Below, piece by piece: positions 21,052-30,380 of a stretch of 64,000 nucleotides of DNA. Each line of letters starts with the position of its first letter. Positions within the stretch are counted from its first letter, which is position 1. The translations under genes were made by a program, and so were the position numbers. The notes below the pieces were generated by a model. The model was not told where the DNA came from, searched no databases, and saw nothing but the letters and a program-made list of their open reading frames with translations. The DNA is from Bacteroidetes bacterium UKL13-3 (GTDB lineage: Bacteria; Bacteroidota; Bacteroidia; UKL13-3), in NCBI GenBank assembly GCA_001602415.1, contig CP012155.1:1-64000 (forward strand), written 5' to 3'.

Positions 21052-22362
21052 TTAATTCTTCAACCAGGCCTCGGGATCCAACTTTTTATCCATATTCCAT
21101 ATTTGGAACTGAACTTCCGTAACGCCTTCTTCATTTGTATCAACAACACCGATGTTTTGTTTGCTATCCACATGTTGACCTTCCTGAACAGAAACAGAAG
21201 CCAATCGGGCGTAAGCTGTAAAATATTTACCGTGGTTAATCAGCACTATTTTTCCCATTCCTGGTACATTAAACACCTTCGTTACTTTTCCTTTAAAAAC
21301 CGCACGAACACTTGCATTTGGCTGGGTACTAATGTCTACACCATTATTATTTACCTGAACACCTTTTAAGGTCGGGTGATTATGGGTTCCAAATGATTCG
21401 GCAATGTACCCACGTTCAACAGGCCAAGGTAAATTGTTTTTGTTTTGCTCAAAGTCGCTCGACATTTTAATAACTTCAGGCGTTAGAAAAAGGTCGCTGC
21501 TCTCCGATTTAGTTGGTTTTGCCGGTTCTGCTTTACTTGGAGTTGAGGTTTTGCCTGCCAAAGCAGCCGCTTTGGCCGCTTCTTCTCGTCTACGTGCTTC
21601 TTCTTTTCTGCGCGCTTCTTCAATTTCGCGTGCAATCATTTCTTCGATAGCGCGGTTCAATTTTTTGGCTGCCGCCTGACTTTCGGCTAATTGTTTGCGA
21701 ACATCCTTTTCTTGTTGCTGCAACGAAACCAACACACGACTTTCCTCTTGTTTATCCTGCTCTAGTTCTTTTTTCTCACTTTCCTTCATTCCAATCAACG
21801 CCATTTTTTCTTGCTTTTTAGCAAGCATTTGGTTGAGTGCTGATATGATTTCGGATTGTGTGCTTAGTATTAATGCCGCTTGCCGCTGACGGTAATCGCT
21901 GTATTGGTTGAGGTATTGAATGCGCTTAATGGCCTGGTTAAAACTTTGTGCCGAAAATACAAACATCATTTTATCATATACATTACGCGATTTATATGCA
22001 CTTAAAATGCTTTTGGCGTAATCCTGTTTGAGTTTTTCTAAATCGGCTTTCAGTTTTTCAAGCGAATCTCTCGATTCTTCAATTTGCTCACCCAACACCC
22101 GTATTTGATCCTGAACATTGTTAATAATGCGCTCGCGGGTTTTAATTTGACTGGAAATTGCCTTAAGCTGGGTAACTGTTGATGTTTGTTTTCTGCGGGT
22201 TTCCTCTAAAACTTTTTTGGCTTGTTTAATCTTTTCCAACAACTCCATTCGCTTGCTCTCAAGTTCTTTGCGTTGGGCAGATGGAGAGAGTTGCGCATAC
22301 GAAATATTGGCAAAGCAAACCATTGCCAATAATACTAGAATCCTACATGCGCACTGTTTCAT
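21052..22362 (-). CDS. EnvC-like coiled-coil protein with degenerate LytM (M23) domain
   Basis: Starting at the ATG giving MKQCACRILVLLAM gives a clear signal peptide ending SYAQ; the frame extends upstream but those residues overlap the DUF4292 gene. Residues about 25-260 are a long coiled coil, 260-310 an Ala/Lys-rich linker, and 315-436 a LytM/M23 fold. The zinc site is lost: the HxxxD motif reads NNGVDIS and the HxH motif reads QFQIW. That is the EnvC/NlpD situation, where the domain activates an amidase instead of cutting peptidoglycan. Last gene of the six-gene operon; overlaps DUF4292 by 20 bp. Periplasmic. Confidence 0.88.
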   Translation of the reverse strand: MKQCACRILVLLAMVCFANISYAQLSPSAQRKELESKRMELLEKIKQAKKVLEETRRKQTSTVTQLKAISSQIKTRERIINNVQDQIRVLGEQIEESRDSLEKLKADLEKLKQDYAKSILSAYKSRNVYDKMMFVFSAQSFNQAIKRIQYLNQYSDYRQRQAALILSTQSEIISALNQMLAKKQEKMALIGMKESEKKELEQDKQEESRVLVSLQQQEKDVRKQLAESQAAAKKLNRAIEEMIAREIEEARRKEEARRREEAAKAAALAGKTSTPSKAEPAKPTKSESSDLFLTPEVIKMSSDFEQNKNNLPWPVERGYIAESFGTHNHPTLKGVQVNNNGVDISTQPNASVRAVFKGKVTKVFNVPGMGKIVLINHGKYFTAYARLASVSVQEGQHVDSKQNIGVVDTNEEGVTEVQFQIWNMDKKLDPEAWLKN

Positions 22363-23137
22363 ATGATTTAGGGATGGTAAACGTAATATCCTTCTTTTTT
22401 TCGAACACAAAATTGGTTAGTTCGAAATGAGTTTCTATATTTTTTTCTGCCCTAATGTTGATAGAAAACTGGTTTGGAAAACGATTGCCGCCCTGAGTGT
22501 ACACATCTTCATATTCGACTTTCATCTCTTGATTTTTTCCAGGATCAAGTAATGAAGAGCGAGCTACTTTTAAACCCTGTGTGTACATGGTTTGTTGGTT
22601 ATGCGTAGGTGAAACCGATTGGCTCACGAGTATGTATGTGAGGGCACTGTCTACTTTGCTTTTTTCAGGATTGTTGGCAAACAGTGTATTGCCAATAAAT
22701 AAGTTTTGCAAGTTTGAAAGGCTCAAATCTGCATGGGTAAGATTTCGCACATAATCGTAACGGGCAATTATGCATTTGCGGTGAAGCATGTCCAATATCA
22801 CAATCGAATCCTGGGTGGCCAAAACGCGGGCTACGGTAATACCTAACAAAGCTGTTACATTCAGGTAAATGAATTTATCTTTTTCCATTACCACACTCAC
22901 GCCTAAGTCTTGCTTGGTATCTTTATCCCTATACAAAACTTTTCCGTTTGCAGAGTAGAACGAAAACGTGTTTTGTTGCTGTTCGATAGCTCTTATCAAC
23001 AATGCTTTGGTGTTTGGTTTAGCAACTTCTGCTTTTACCTTCTCTTCTGGCTTTATTCCCTTTTTTGTTTTACATGATGTGGCAACAAGTGTTAACCCAA
23101 TCATACAAAACAATATGAATTGAATACTATTCTTCAT
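22343..23137 (-). CDS. DUF4292 lipoprotein
   Basis: 264 residues with a lipoprotein signal: hydrophobic segment then VATSC, lipid anchor at Cys22. The rest is a beta-rich fold of the DUF4292 family, resembling LolA/LolB-type lipid-binding folds. Function is unproven; its place between a TPR protein and an EnvC-like protein suggests envelope biogenesis. Overlaps the upstream TPR gene by 11 bp and the downstream gene by 20 bp, so translation is probably coupled. Confidence 0.85.
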   Translation of the reverse strand: MKNSIQFILFCMIGLTLVATSCKTKKGIKPEEKVKAEVAKPNTKALLIRAIEQQQNTFSFYSANGKVLYRDKDTKQDLGVSVVMEKDKFIYLNVTALLGITVARVLATQDSIVILDMLHRKCIIARYDYVRNLTHADLSLSNLQNLFIGNTLFANNPEKSKVDSALTYILVSQSVSPTHNQQTMYTQGLKVARSSLLDPGKNQEMKVEYEDVYTQGGNRFPNQFSINIRAEKNIETHFELTNFVFEKKKDITFTIPKSYETVRM

Positions 23138-24839
23138 AAAGATTGACGTCTTTTATTTTTTTATCTAGTAACTTACTGTCACTACCAAGTTCTTTTGCTT
23201 TTTTCCAGTTTTTAAGTGCGCCTTCTTTATCGTTTAATTGAAATAACACATCACCCAAATGCTCACACACCTCTGCATTGTTGGGAGAATACAGCAATGA
23301 TTTTTCAATATATTGTTTGGCTTCCACGTATTTTTTTTGAGTGTACAAAATCCAGCCGTATGTGTCCATGTATGATGCGTTTTCGGCATCAAGTTCCATG
23401 CTGCGCTTCGACATTGTCGCTGCTTTTTCAAGTTTAACTTTTCTTAAACTTAAAAAGTATGCATAGTTATTCATTGCATAAGCGTTGAGTGAATCTTCTT
23501 TTAAAATAGCTTCATAAACAGAATCACTTGCGCTATAATTTTTTTGATAATGATAAGCATCGGCAAGGGTTGCGTTAAGTTGTTGCTCAATATCTTTTTG
23601 ATCAGGTGTTATGATGTCGAGTCCTTTCAATGTATTTTTAACAGCTTTATCATATTGTTTAAGTTGCATGCAAGCAATGGCAGCATAGGTGTAAAAGGCA
23701 GGCTCATTGGGAAAATATTCTATCGCTTCTTCACAATCGGTTAATAGCAACTCATTATTGTACAATTGCGAAGTACAATATACTAATTGTTGCCAGGCAA
23801 TATAGGTTGAGGGTTCTATAGCCAGAGCTTTGCGGTATTCCAAACGAGCCGAATCGTATTTATGCTGTTGTGCATACAAATCGCCCATTACCAAATATGG
23901 AGCAGCCTCCGTTCCGTGTGCTTCTATAAAAATAGCAGTAAGCTCAAAGGTCCGCGCTTGTTGGTCTGTAAACTCACGACCACCAATAAATGCGGAGAGA
24001 ACATTTATCTTCGATTTAGCATCAACATCCTTACTGGCCATTCCTGCTTTAAGCAAGCTGTACCATTTTTCGTTATCGCCTTTTGAATGGTAATAGTCTG
24101 AAAGCGAAAACAAGGCAAAACCATTATTAGGTTCTTTTTTGAGAATATCATTATAAATAATAACCGCTTTTTCTTGTTTACCATTAGCAGTGTACAAATC
24201 GGCTAACATACCCATGTATTTGGTTTCACCGGGAAATGCTTTAATTAACTTTTCAACCTCTTTAATTGCTTTACTGAGTTTGTTTTGAGCAAGGTAAATT
24301 TGTTCTTTTTGCTTCACCACATCCTCATTCATTCCTGCCTTTTTTTCAACTTCATTTAAAACCTTAATGGCTTTCGAGTAATCTTTTGCCATCACAAATA
24401 AATACGAGGATTGAAGCATGTTTTGAACTTCTTTTTTTGTTCTAGCAACATTTAGCATCAACTCGGCTGCTTCTTTATTTTTTTTACGGGCAATGTATAT
24501 GTCAACTAACAGTTCCTTGTACCAAATATTATCCTTTTCAAGCTTGGTTGCTTCTGCTACATAGCGTTCGGCATCCTCATACATTTTCTTCTGAAAATAC
24601 ACATCGCCTATGATAAAATTAACGGCAGCATTATCTGGTTGTAAGCCGTAACAGTAACGAAATTGTTTTAGTGCGTCATCGTAATTAAACAAGATTTTTT
24701 CCTTGTTGCCGTTTACAAATGCAAGGTCAAATTTCAGTTGGTCATTATCGCTTAGGGGTTTGCTCCCTTTTTGCGCAACACCTGCAAATGCTATTGCAAG
24801 CAAACAAAAGACTAGAAAATATTGGGTCGTTTTTATCAA
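23127..24839 (-). CDS. Exported TPR protein
   Basis: About 570 residues of tandem tetratricopeptide repeats (e.g. AAVNFIIGDVYFQKKMYEDAERYVAEA and NAYAMNNYAYFLSLRK) after a signal peptide (TQYFLVFCLLAIAFAGVAQ). I place the start at the TTG at 24839, just after the upstream nucleotidyltransferase stop; a TTG at 24875 is also in frame but would overlap that gene by 26 bp. Probable periplasmic or outer-membrane scaffold. Fourth gene of the envelope operon, overlapping DUF4292 downstream. Confidence 0.82.
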   Translation of the reverse strand: MIKTTQYFLVFCLLAIAFAGVAQKGSKPLSDNDQLKFDLAFVNGNKEKILFNYDDALKQFRYCYGLQPDNAAVNFIIGDVYFQKKMYEDAERYVAEATKLEKDNIWYKELLVDIYIARKKNKEAAELMLNVARTKKEVQNMLQSSYLFVMAKDYSKAIKVLNEVEKKAGMNEDVVKQKEQIYLAQNKLSKAIKEVEKLIKAFPGETKYMGMLADLYTANGKQEKAVIIYNDILKKEPNNGFALFSLSDYYHSKGDNEKWYSLLKAGMASKDVDAKSKINVLSAFIGGREFTDQQARTFELTAIFIEAHGTEAAPYLVMGDLYAQQHKYDSARLEYRKALAIEPSTYIAWQQLVYCTSQLYNNELLLTDCEEAIEYFPNEPAFYTYAAIACMQLKQYDKAVKNTLKGLDIITPDQKDIEQQLNATLADAYHYQKNYSASDSVYEAILKEDSLNAYAMNNYAYFLSLRKVKLEKAATMSKRSMELDAENASYMDTYGWILYTQKKYVEAKQYIEKSLLYSPNNAEVCEHLGDVLFQLNDKEGALKNWKKAKELGSDSKLLDKKIKDVNLYEE

Positions 24840-24849
24840 TGCTATGCTA

Positions 24850-25860
24850 CTAAAGTTGTGTGCTATAATCGCCAATACTCAAATCTTTGGCTTCACCATT
24901 ATACTCAACGTAATTTCCAATCATTGCATTGTCGATTACTGCATTTTTAATTTTGCTGTTTGTTTGAACAATGCAGTTGCTAACAACGGAATTTTCAATA
25001 ACAGTTCCTTCGCCAATACTTGCATAAGGACCAACAACAGCATGTTTAATCACCACATTTTTGCCAATAAAAGAAGGCTGTATAATCAATGCATTTTCTG
25101 TTTTCACGCTATCATCAACCATTTTCTCTCCTTCGGCATGCATGTGAAACAAAATGCGCGAATTGGTGAATACTGTAGAGTTTTTGTTTCCGCAATCTAA
25201 CCATTCTTGCACTTTTCCGGGTTCAAATTTCAACCCTTTTTTCTTCATGTTATCAAGTGCGTTGGTTAATTGATATTCGCCCTTTTCCATGATGTTGTTA
25301 TCCAACAAATATTGCAATTCGCTGCGCAAGTTTGCACCATCTTTAAAGTAGTAAATACCAATAATGGCCAAGTCGCTCACAAACTCTTGCGGTTTCTCCA
25401 CAAATTCGGTAATCACTCCTGTTGCGTCAAGCTTCACCACACCAAACTGTCGTGGATCTTCAATTTGTTGCACCCAAATAATTCCATCCTTACTTCTGTC
25501 GAGCTTGAAACCTGCTTTAAATAGAGTATCGGCAAACACAATTAAGACGTTGCCATCCAAAGCCTCTTTGGCGCACATAATTGCATGTGCTGTTCCGAGT
25601 GCTTCACTTTGGTAATGAATGGTTCCTTTTGCACCCAACTTACCAGCTACATCAATCAATTTTTGCTCAACTTCTTTTCCAAAACTTGGATGGATGATAT
25701 AGGCCACTTCTTCAATTCCTTCGCCACAAACGGCTTCAAGGTCTTCAATAATTTTTTGAACAATTGGTTTTCCGCCAACAGGAATTAATGGCTTAGGAAC
25801 AGTTAGTGTGTGTGGCCTCATGCGCTTACCCATCCCGGCCATTGGTACGATTATCTTCAT
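24850..25860 (-). CDS. Sugar-phosphate nucleotidyltransferase with left-handed beta-helix
   Basis: 336 residues. The N-terminal Rossmann domain has the GMGKRMRPHTLTVPKPL signature, a GTAHAIMCA segment and metal-binding FADTLF; the C-terminus (about 255-325) is a hexapeptide left-handed helix (IGKNVVIKHAVVGPYASIGEGTVIENSVV). This is the RmlA-long/GlmU-like class making NDP-sugars; dTDP- or UDP-glucose is likely but not provable here. Third gene of the operon after dut. Confidence 0.88.
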   Translation of the reverse strand: MKIIVPMAGMGKRMRPHTLTVPKPLIPVGGKPIVQKIIEDLEAVCGEGIEEVAYIIHPSFGKEVEQKLIDVAGKLGAKGTIHYQSEALGTAHAIMCAKEALDGNVLIVFADTLFKAGFKLDRSKDGIIWVQQIEDPRQFGVVKLDATGVITEFVEKPQEFVSDLAIIGIYYFKDGANLRSELQYLLDNNIMEKGEYQLTNALDNMKKKGLKFEPGKVQEWLDCGNKNSTVFTNSRILFHMHAEGEKMVDDSVKTENALIIQPSFIGKNVVIKHAVVGPYASIGEGTVIENSVVSNCIVQTNSKIKNAVIDNAMIGNYVEYNGEAKDLSIGDYSTQL

Positions 25861-25982
25861 CTTTTCTTTCTAGTTTTATTGTTTCTTGCGACTACGCAAA
25901 TTTTTATTCTTCGGTATACTACATTTGATTGTGTTGTGGAGGAGCATAACTATGCGTCCTTTAAAGGTAGTTTATGAATCAC

Positions 25983-26426
25983 CTATTTTCCTGTACTGCC
26001 ATATCCTCCTGCTCCGCGCACGGTATCACTCAATTCTTTTGTCTCTACCCAATTTACCTTTTCATGTTTGGCTACTATCATTTGTGCAATGCGCTCACCG
26101 TTTTGTATCACAAAATCCTCTTGCCCTAAATTAACTAGCAACACTTTTATTTCGCCACGGTAGTCTGCATCAATGGTTCCGGGTGAGTTTAGCACTGTTA
26201 TTCCATGTTTATATGCCAATCCGCTACGTGGTCTTATCTGCGCCTCAGTACCATTCTCTAATTCAATAAACAAACCTGTAGGAATGAGTTTTCGCTCCAT
26301 TGGTTTTAACACTACTTCCTCCTGCAATTTTGCCCGCAAATCCATTCCAGCCGAAAGGGGTGTTTCGTATGCCGGAAGAGCGTTATTGGAGGAATTAATT
26401 ATTTTTACATGCATCGTTTTTGGCAT
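25983..26426 (-). CDS. dut: Deoxyuridine 5'-triphosphate nucleotidohydrolase
   Basis: Hydrolyses dUTP to dUMP, keeping uracil out of DNA. All five dUTPase motifs occur in order: AGMDLRA, RPRSGLA, the [14 protein letters not shown] loop, RIAQMI and the C-terminal glycine-rich [10 protein letters not shown] arm. From the ATG giving MPKTMHVK the protein has 147 residues, the normal trimeric form; an upstream start would overlap the flippase gene. Five bases separate it from the flippase stop. Confidence 0.95.
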   Translation of the reverse strand: MPKTMHVKIINSSNNALPAYETPLSAGMDLRAKLQEEVVLKPMERKLIPTGLFIELENGTEAQIRPRSGLAYKHGITVLNSPGTIDADYRGEIKVLLVNLGQEDFVIQNGERIAQMIVAKHEKVNWVETKELSDTVRGAGGYGSTGK

Positions 26427-26430
26427 TGCC

Positions 26431-27909
26431 TTATCGTGGCGAAAATAATACTTTATTGTTTCTTTCAAACAACCACGCAAACACCATGAAAATCAGCAAA
26501 AATAAACCGTGTACGCTATTTTGGATAAGATTTGATGTAGGTAAAAACGGAATCAACCATCCATGCAGAAAATACAATACTAAAGCTACTGCAATAAAAA
26601 TTAACACTTTGCCTGTGTTGTAAGGAATAGGATAATATTTGGCCCCCATTACATAACAAATAATAGCCATACTTACATAACAAACTAACGTTGCCCATGC
26701 AGCACCGGTATAGCCATAAATAGGAATGAGAATAATATTGGCAACAATAGTAATACCGGCACCTATCAAGGAAATTATTGCTCCTTTATTGGTTTGGTCG
26801 CTCAGTTTATACCAAATAGATAGATTGTAGTAAATACCCAAAAACATATTGGCAATAAGCAGCACCGGAACAATATGCAATCCTTCGCGGAAATTGATGC
26901 CAATAAAATGCTGGAACACATCCATAAACAACATCACACCCAAAAATAAACACAAGCACACTAGCACAAAATAATCCATTACTTGGGCGTAAATGGTTCG
27001 TTTATCGCTTGTTTGGGCATGACTAAAAAAGAAAGGCTCAGCCGCATATCGAAAGGCTTGAATAAACAAACTCATTAAAATGGAGAGTTTGTAATTGGCT
27101 CCGTATATTCCATTCATCGATCTACCAACTTCTGCATCATCATAAAAATATGTAATCAATGTTCGATCCAATGTTTCGTTAATCATACCAGCAAAACCTA
27201 CAACCATCATCGGCAAAGCGTAAACCAGCATTTCTCGCCACAATGCTTTGTTGAATGAATATCCGCGCATTTGCATAAACTCTTTACTCAATAACGGAAT
27301 GGTGATAACACTGGAAACCAAATTGGAAATAAAAATGTACCCGATACCCACTTCGGCCTCGTAAAATGGCAAGGTTGTACCCCAGTTTTTTAGCGCATAC
27401 GGACAAAGTAAAAGGAAATACAAATTGAGCAGGATATTGGAAAAAATATTGATGTTTTTAACTACGGCAAATTTCACTGGTTTGTTTTGCTGGCGCAGAT
27501 AGGCGAAAGGCAGCGCGGCAACAGCATCCAACGCAATGATGAGCGTAAAGTATACAATGTATTCGGGATGTTGGGGTAATTTAATTAACGCTGCAATGGG
27601 AGATGAAAACATACACAACAGCAGTATAAAAGCAGAAGACGTTGCTAATAACGATTTCAATGCTGTTGAATATACCTCACCCGGTTGGTCATGTTTTTGA
27701 GAGAAACGGAAGAACGCTGTTTCCATTCCATAAGTGAGCATCACATTAAAAAACGACACATAAGCATACATTAATGTAACCACACCATACTCACCGGTGG
27801 TAAAAATAGAGGTATACAAGGGCACCAGCAGGTAGTTTACAAAACGACCTAATATCTGGCTCAGGCCATATACAGCCGTTTGCGAAGCAAGTTTTTTAAG
27901 TGTGCTCAA
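26431..27909 (-). CDS. Oligosaccharide flippase (Wzx/MVF-like)
   Basis: 492 residues with about 14 membrane segments and the polysaccharide_synt N-terminal pattern ([28 protein letters not shown]). Members flip lipid-linked sugars across the inner membrane. Starts at TTG. First gene of a minus-strand operon with dut, the nucleotidyltransferase, TPR, DUF4292 and EnvC-like genes. It lies 9 kb from the O-antigen locus and is more likely tied to the operon. Confidence 0.9.
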   Translation of the reverse strand: MSTLKKLASQTAVYGLSQILGRFVNYLLVPLYTSIFTTGEYGVVTLMYAYVSFFNVMLTYGMETAFFRFSQKHDQPGEVYSTALKSLLATSSAFILLLCMFSSPIAALIKLPQHPEYIVYFTLIIALDAVAALPFAYLRQQNKPVKFAVVKNINIFSNILLNLYFLLLCPYALKNWGTTLPFYEAEVGIGYIFISNLVSSVITIPLLSKEFMQMRGYSFNKALWREMLVYALPMMVVGFAGMINETLDRTLITYFYDDAEVGRSMNGIYGANYKLSILMSLFIQAFRYAAEPFFFSHAQTSDKRTIYAQVMDYFVLVCLCLFLGVMLFMDVFQHFIGINFREGLHIVPVLLIANMFLGIYYNLSIWYKLSDQTNKGAIISLIGAGITIVANIILIPIYGYTGAAWATLVCYVSMAIICYVMGAKYYPIPYNTGKVLIFIAVALVLYFLHGWLIPFLPTSNLIQNSVHGLFLLIFMVFAWLFERNNKVLFSPR

Positions 27910-27994
27910 TGTGTTTTTAGTATCAACACTTCAAATAACAGAAAATTTTGTGAGGCAATTTTCGTTTATTACACACAAGCTTTCTGTAAATGTC

Positions 27995-28002
27995 TATTTT
28001 CG
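27995..28002 (+). promoter_or_regulatory. TATTTTCG box 5 nt before TPR gene
   Basis: TATTTTCG differs from the TAnnTTTG consensus by one base and ends 5 nt before the ATG at 28008. The same octamer recurs before the PspC gene at the same distance and upstream of ndk and wzm. Confidence 0.35.
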
Positions 28003-28007
28003 CAACT

Positions 28008-29816
28008 ATGCAGCGTTTTTATTTTCTCTTTCTTTTCGTTTTAATTGGGGCTTGTGATATATATGCTCAAACGGCAGATGAACAACTGGCTGCTCAATAT
28101 TTTAGTAATAACGAATTTGACAAAGCGGCTGATGCCTACGAAAAACTAATCGCCAAAATACCCGGCTCGGGTTACTATTACGATAATTTACTAACTTGTT
28201 ATTTTCGTCTGAATAAATTTGAAGATGCCGAAAAGCTCACCAAAAAACAACAACGCAGGTTTGATAACAACTACTATTTTAAGGTTGATCAAGGATATGT
28301 ACTCAAAAAAGCAAATACACCCGATAAGGCCAAAAAAGTGTGGGATGAGTTGTTGAACAAAGTAACCGGAGAAGAGCAACAAGCATCTGAATTAGCTTCG
28401 GCTTTCCAAAAACGTAGTGAAACAGATTATGCCATATTGGTTTTGGAAAAAGCTCGTAAGAAAAGTAACAGTCCGCTCTTGTTTTGTTTTGAACTGGCTA
28501 AGCTCTATGCCGATAAAAAGGAAACGCAAAAAATGGTGGATGAATACCTCAATGCCTTGCAGGGAAATCCCATGATACAAGAAGATATCCAAGGGTATTT
28601 ACAATTGTATTTAGAAGATGCCGCAGATGTAGAGATTGTAAAAAATGCGCTCCTCAAAAAGTACCGTGAAAATCAAAGTATTGATGCTTTTAGCGAAATG
28701 CTGGTATGGCTATATGTTCAGCGCAAAGAGTTCAACAATGCTTTTATGCAAGCACGCGCCATTGATAAACGGTACAAAGAAGAGGGCAGAAGAATTTTAG
28801 AACTAGCTAACCTTGCTTTGCAAAATGAGTTTTATGACGATGCAGCCAATATGTACAATTATATTATTTCTGCAGGTAAGGATAAGGTGAATTACATGAA
28901 TGCGCGCATAGGAAACCTGAGTGCACGCAACCGCAAAGTGATTAACACCACCCAATATACAATTGCCGATATGAAGTTATTGGAAACAGATTACACTGCT
29001 TTTTTAACCGAATTTGGGCGATACTATTTCACAGCAACCGTTATTCGCGACCTTGCCCGATTAGAAGCTTATTACATAAATGATTATGCTTCGGCTATCC
29101 AGCAGTTTATTGAGTTAATTGACATGCCTCGCTTGGATAATCAGTTTAAAGCACAATGTAAATTGGAGTTGGGCGATATTTATATTCTTAAAGGTGAAGT
29201 GTGGGATGCGATGTTGTTATACGGACAAGTTGATAAAGATTTTAAAGAAGATCCTTTGGGGCAAGAAGCCAAATTCAGAAATGCAAAACTCAGTTATTAT
29301 ATGGGCGAATTTGAGTGGGCGCGCGCGCAGTTGGATGTGCTTAAAACTGCTACCACGCAATTGATAGCCAATAACGCATTGGAACTTTCGTTGCTCATTC
29401 AAGATAACACATTGGATAGTATTGAAGAACCGTTGTTACTGTTTGCCAAAGCCGATTTGTATTATTATCAAAACAAAGTAGCTGAATCGTTGCAACTATT
29501 AGATAGCATTGAAAAAGCTTTTCCGCGTCATTCACTAACAGATGATATCTTGATGAAACGCGCAGAGCTCAGTTATAAAAACCGAGAATACAATAAAAGT
29601 ACCGGCTACCTCAACCAACTTATTAAAGAGCACGGCACAGATATTTTAGGCGATAATGCTTTGTTTATGCTAGCCGACATTACTGAGAAAAAACTAAACG
29701 ATAAAGCAACTGCACAAAAACTCTATGAGCAGTTTTTAGAACAATATCCGGGTAGTTTTTTCACTACGGAGGTACGAAAAAGATTCCGTGCACTCAGGGG
29801 CGATACCCTGAATTAA
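28008..29816 (+). CDS. Exported TPR protein
   Basis: 602 residues from the ATG giving MQRFYFLFLFVLIGA, a signal peptide ending IYAQ. The mature part is entirely tetratricopeptide-like helices (e.g. AAQYFSNNEFDKAADAYEKL at the N-terminus and KATAQKLYEQFLEQYPGSFF at the C-terminus). No catalytic domain. Divergent from the flippase operon. It is a distinct paralogue from the 23127-24839 protein. Periplasmic protein-interaction role inferred only. Confidence 0.85.
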   Translation: MQRFYFLFLFVLIGACDIYAQTADEQLAAQYFSNNEFDKAADAYEKLIAKIPGSGYYYDNLLTCYFRLNKFEDAEKLTKKQQRRFDNNYYFKVDQGYVLKKANTPDKAKKVWDELLNKVTGEEQQASELASAFQKRSETDYAILVLEKARKKSNSPLLFCFELAKLYADKKETQKMVDEYLNALQGNPMIQEDIQGYLQLYLEDAADVEIVKNALLKKYRENQSIDAFSEMLVWLYVQRKEFNNAFMQARAIDKRYKEEGRRILELANLALQNEFYDDAANMYNYIISAGKDKVNYMNARIGNLSARNRKVINTTQYTIADMKLLETDYTAFLTEFGRYYFTATVIRDLARLEAYYINDYASAIQQFIELIDMPRLDNQFKAQCKLELGDIYILKGEVWDAMLLYGQVDKDFKEDPLGQEAKFRNAKLSYYMGEFEWARAQLDVLKTATTQLIANNALELSLLIQDNTLDSIEEPLLLFAKADLYYYQNKVAESLQLLDSIEKAFPRHSLTDDILMKRAELSYKNREYNKSTGYLNQLIKEHGTDILGDNALFMLADITEKKLNDKATAQKLYEQFLEQYPGSFFTTEVRKRFRALRGDTLN

Positions 29817-29817
29817 C

Positions 29818-29836
29818 TTTTGGCCGTTAGCCAAAG
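29818..29836 (+). terminator. Weak hairpin after TPR gene
   Basis: TTTGGC and GCCAAA (29819-29824, 29830-29835) flank a 5-nt loop just after the stop codon. There is no strong T-run, so this is a possible terminator only. Confidence 0.3.
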
Positions 29837-29912
29837 ATTATAAATCTCAAAAAGGTAAGCACTTTTTAAAACCAACATTTATCTCGAATTTCTAACACTC
29901 AAATTCAACACA

Positions 29913-30224
29913 ATGATTATATACAACGTAACACTAAACATAGAAGATGATGCCCATGATGCCTGGTTAAAGTGGATGAAAGAGACGCATATTCCGATGG
30001 TAATGGAAACCGGAATGTTTTTGGACTTTACCTTTTCAAAATTGCTTTCACGACAAGAAGATGAAACGGGATCTACATACGTCATTCAGTATATGGCAAA
30101 TACCATGGACGATTACGAGAAGTATCAGGCTGAATTTGCTCCAGCCTTGCAAGCCGAAACCCGTAAATATTTTGATGGTAAATTTGTGGCGTTTAGAACA
30201 TTGATGGAGCGCGTAGAATTCTAA
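29913..30224 (+). CDS. DUF4286 family protein
   Basis: 103 residues, a compact alpha/beta fold matching the DUF4286 family (MIIYNVTLNIEDDAHDAWLKWMKETHIPMV). The ferredoxin-like dimeric barrel pattern resembles small monooxygenase or stress-barrel folds, but no cofactor motif is seen. Cytoplasmic; no operon partner. Function unknown. Confidence 0.85.
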   Translation: MIIYNVTLNIEDDAHDAWLKWMKETHIPMVMETGMFLDFTFSKLLSRQEDETGSTYVIQYMANTMDDYEKYQAEFAPALQAETRKYFDGKFVAFRTLMERVEF

Positions 30225-30380
30225 ACATTCGCAAACAACGTGTTAATACGTTCACCATTCGCTTGATCAACCCTCAAAACCAAAGAAATCGTACAAAAAG
30301 TATCTATGTAATGAAGTATCAAGAATCGCAGGCAAACATTTGTCTGGTTATCAATTGAATCTTGAAAACGTACTTATTTA

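Noticed and set aside
26431-27909. Flippase as part of the O-antigen locus
   Set aside because: It lies 9 kb away and is operonic with dut and envelope genes, while the O-antigen locus has its own Wzm/Wzt exporter.
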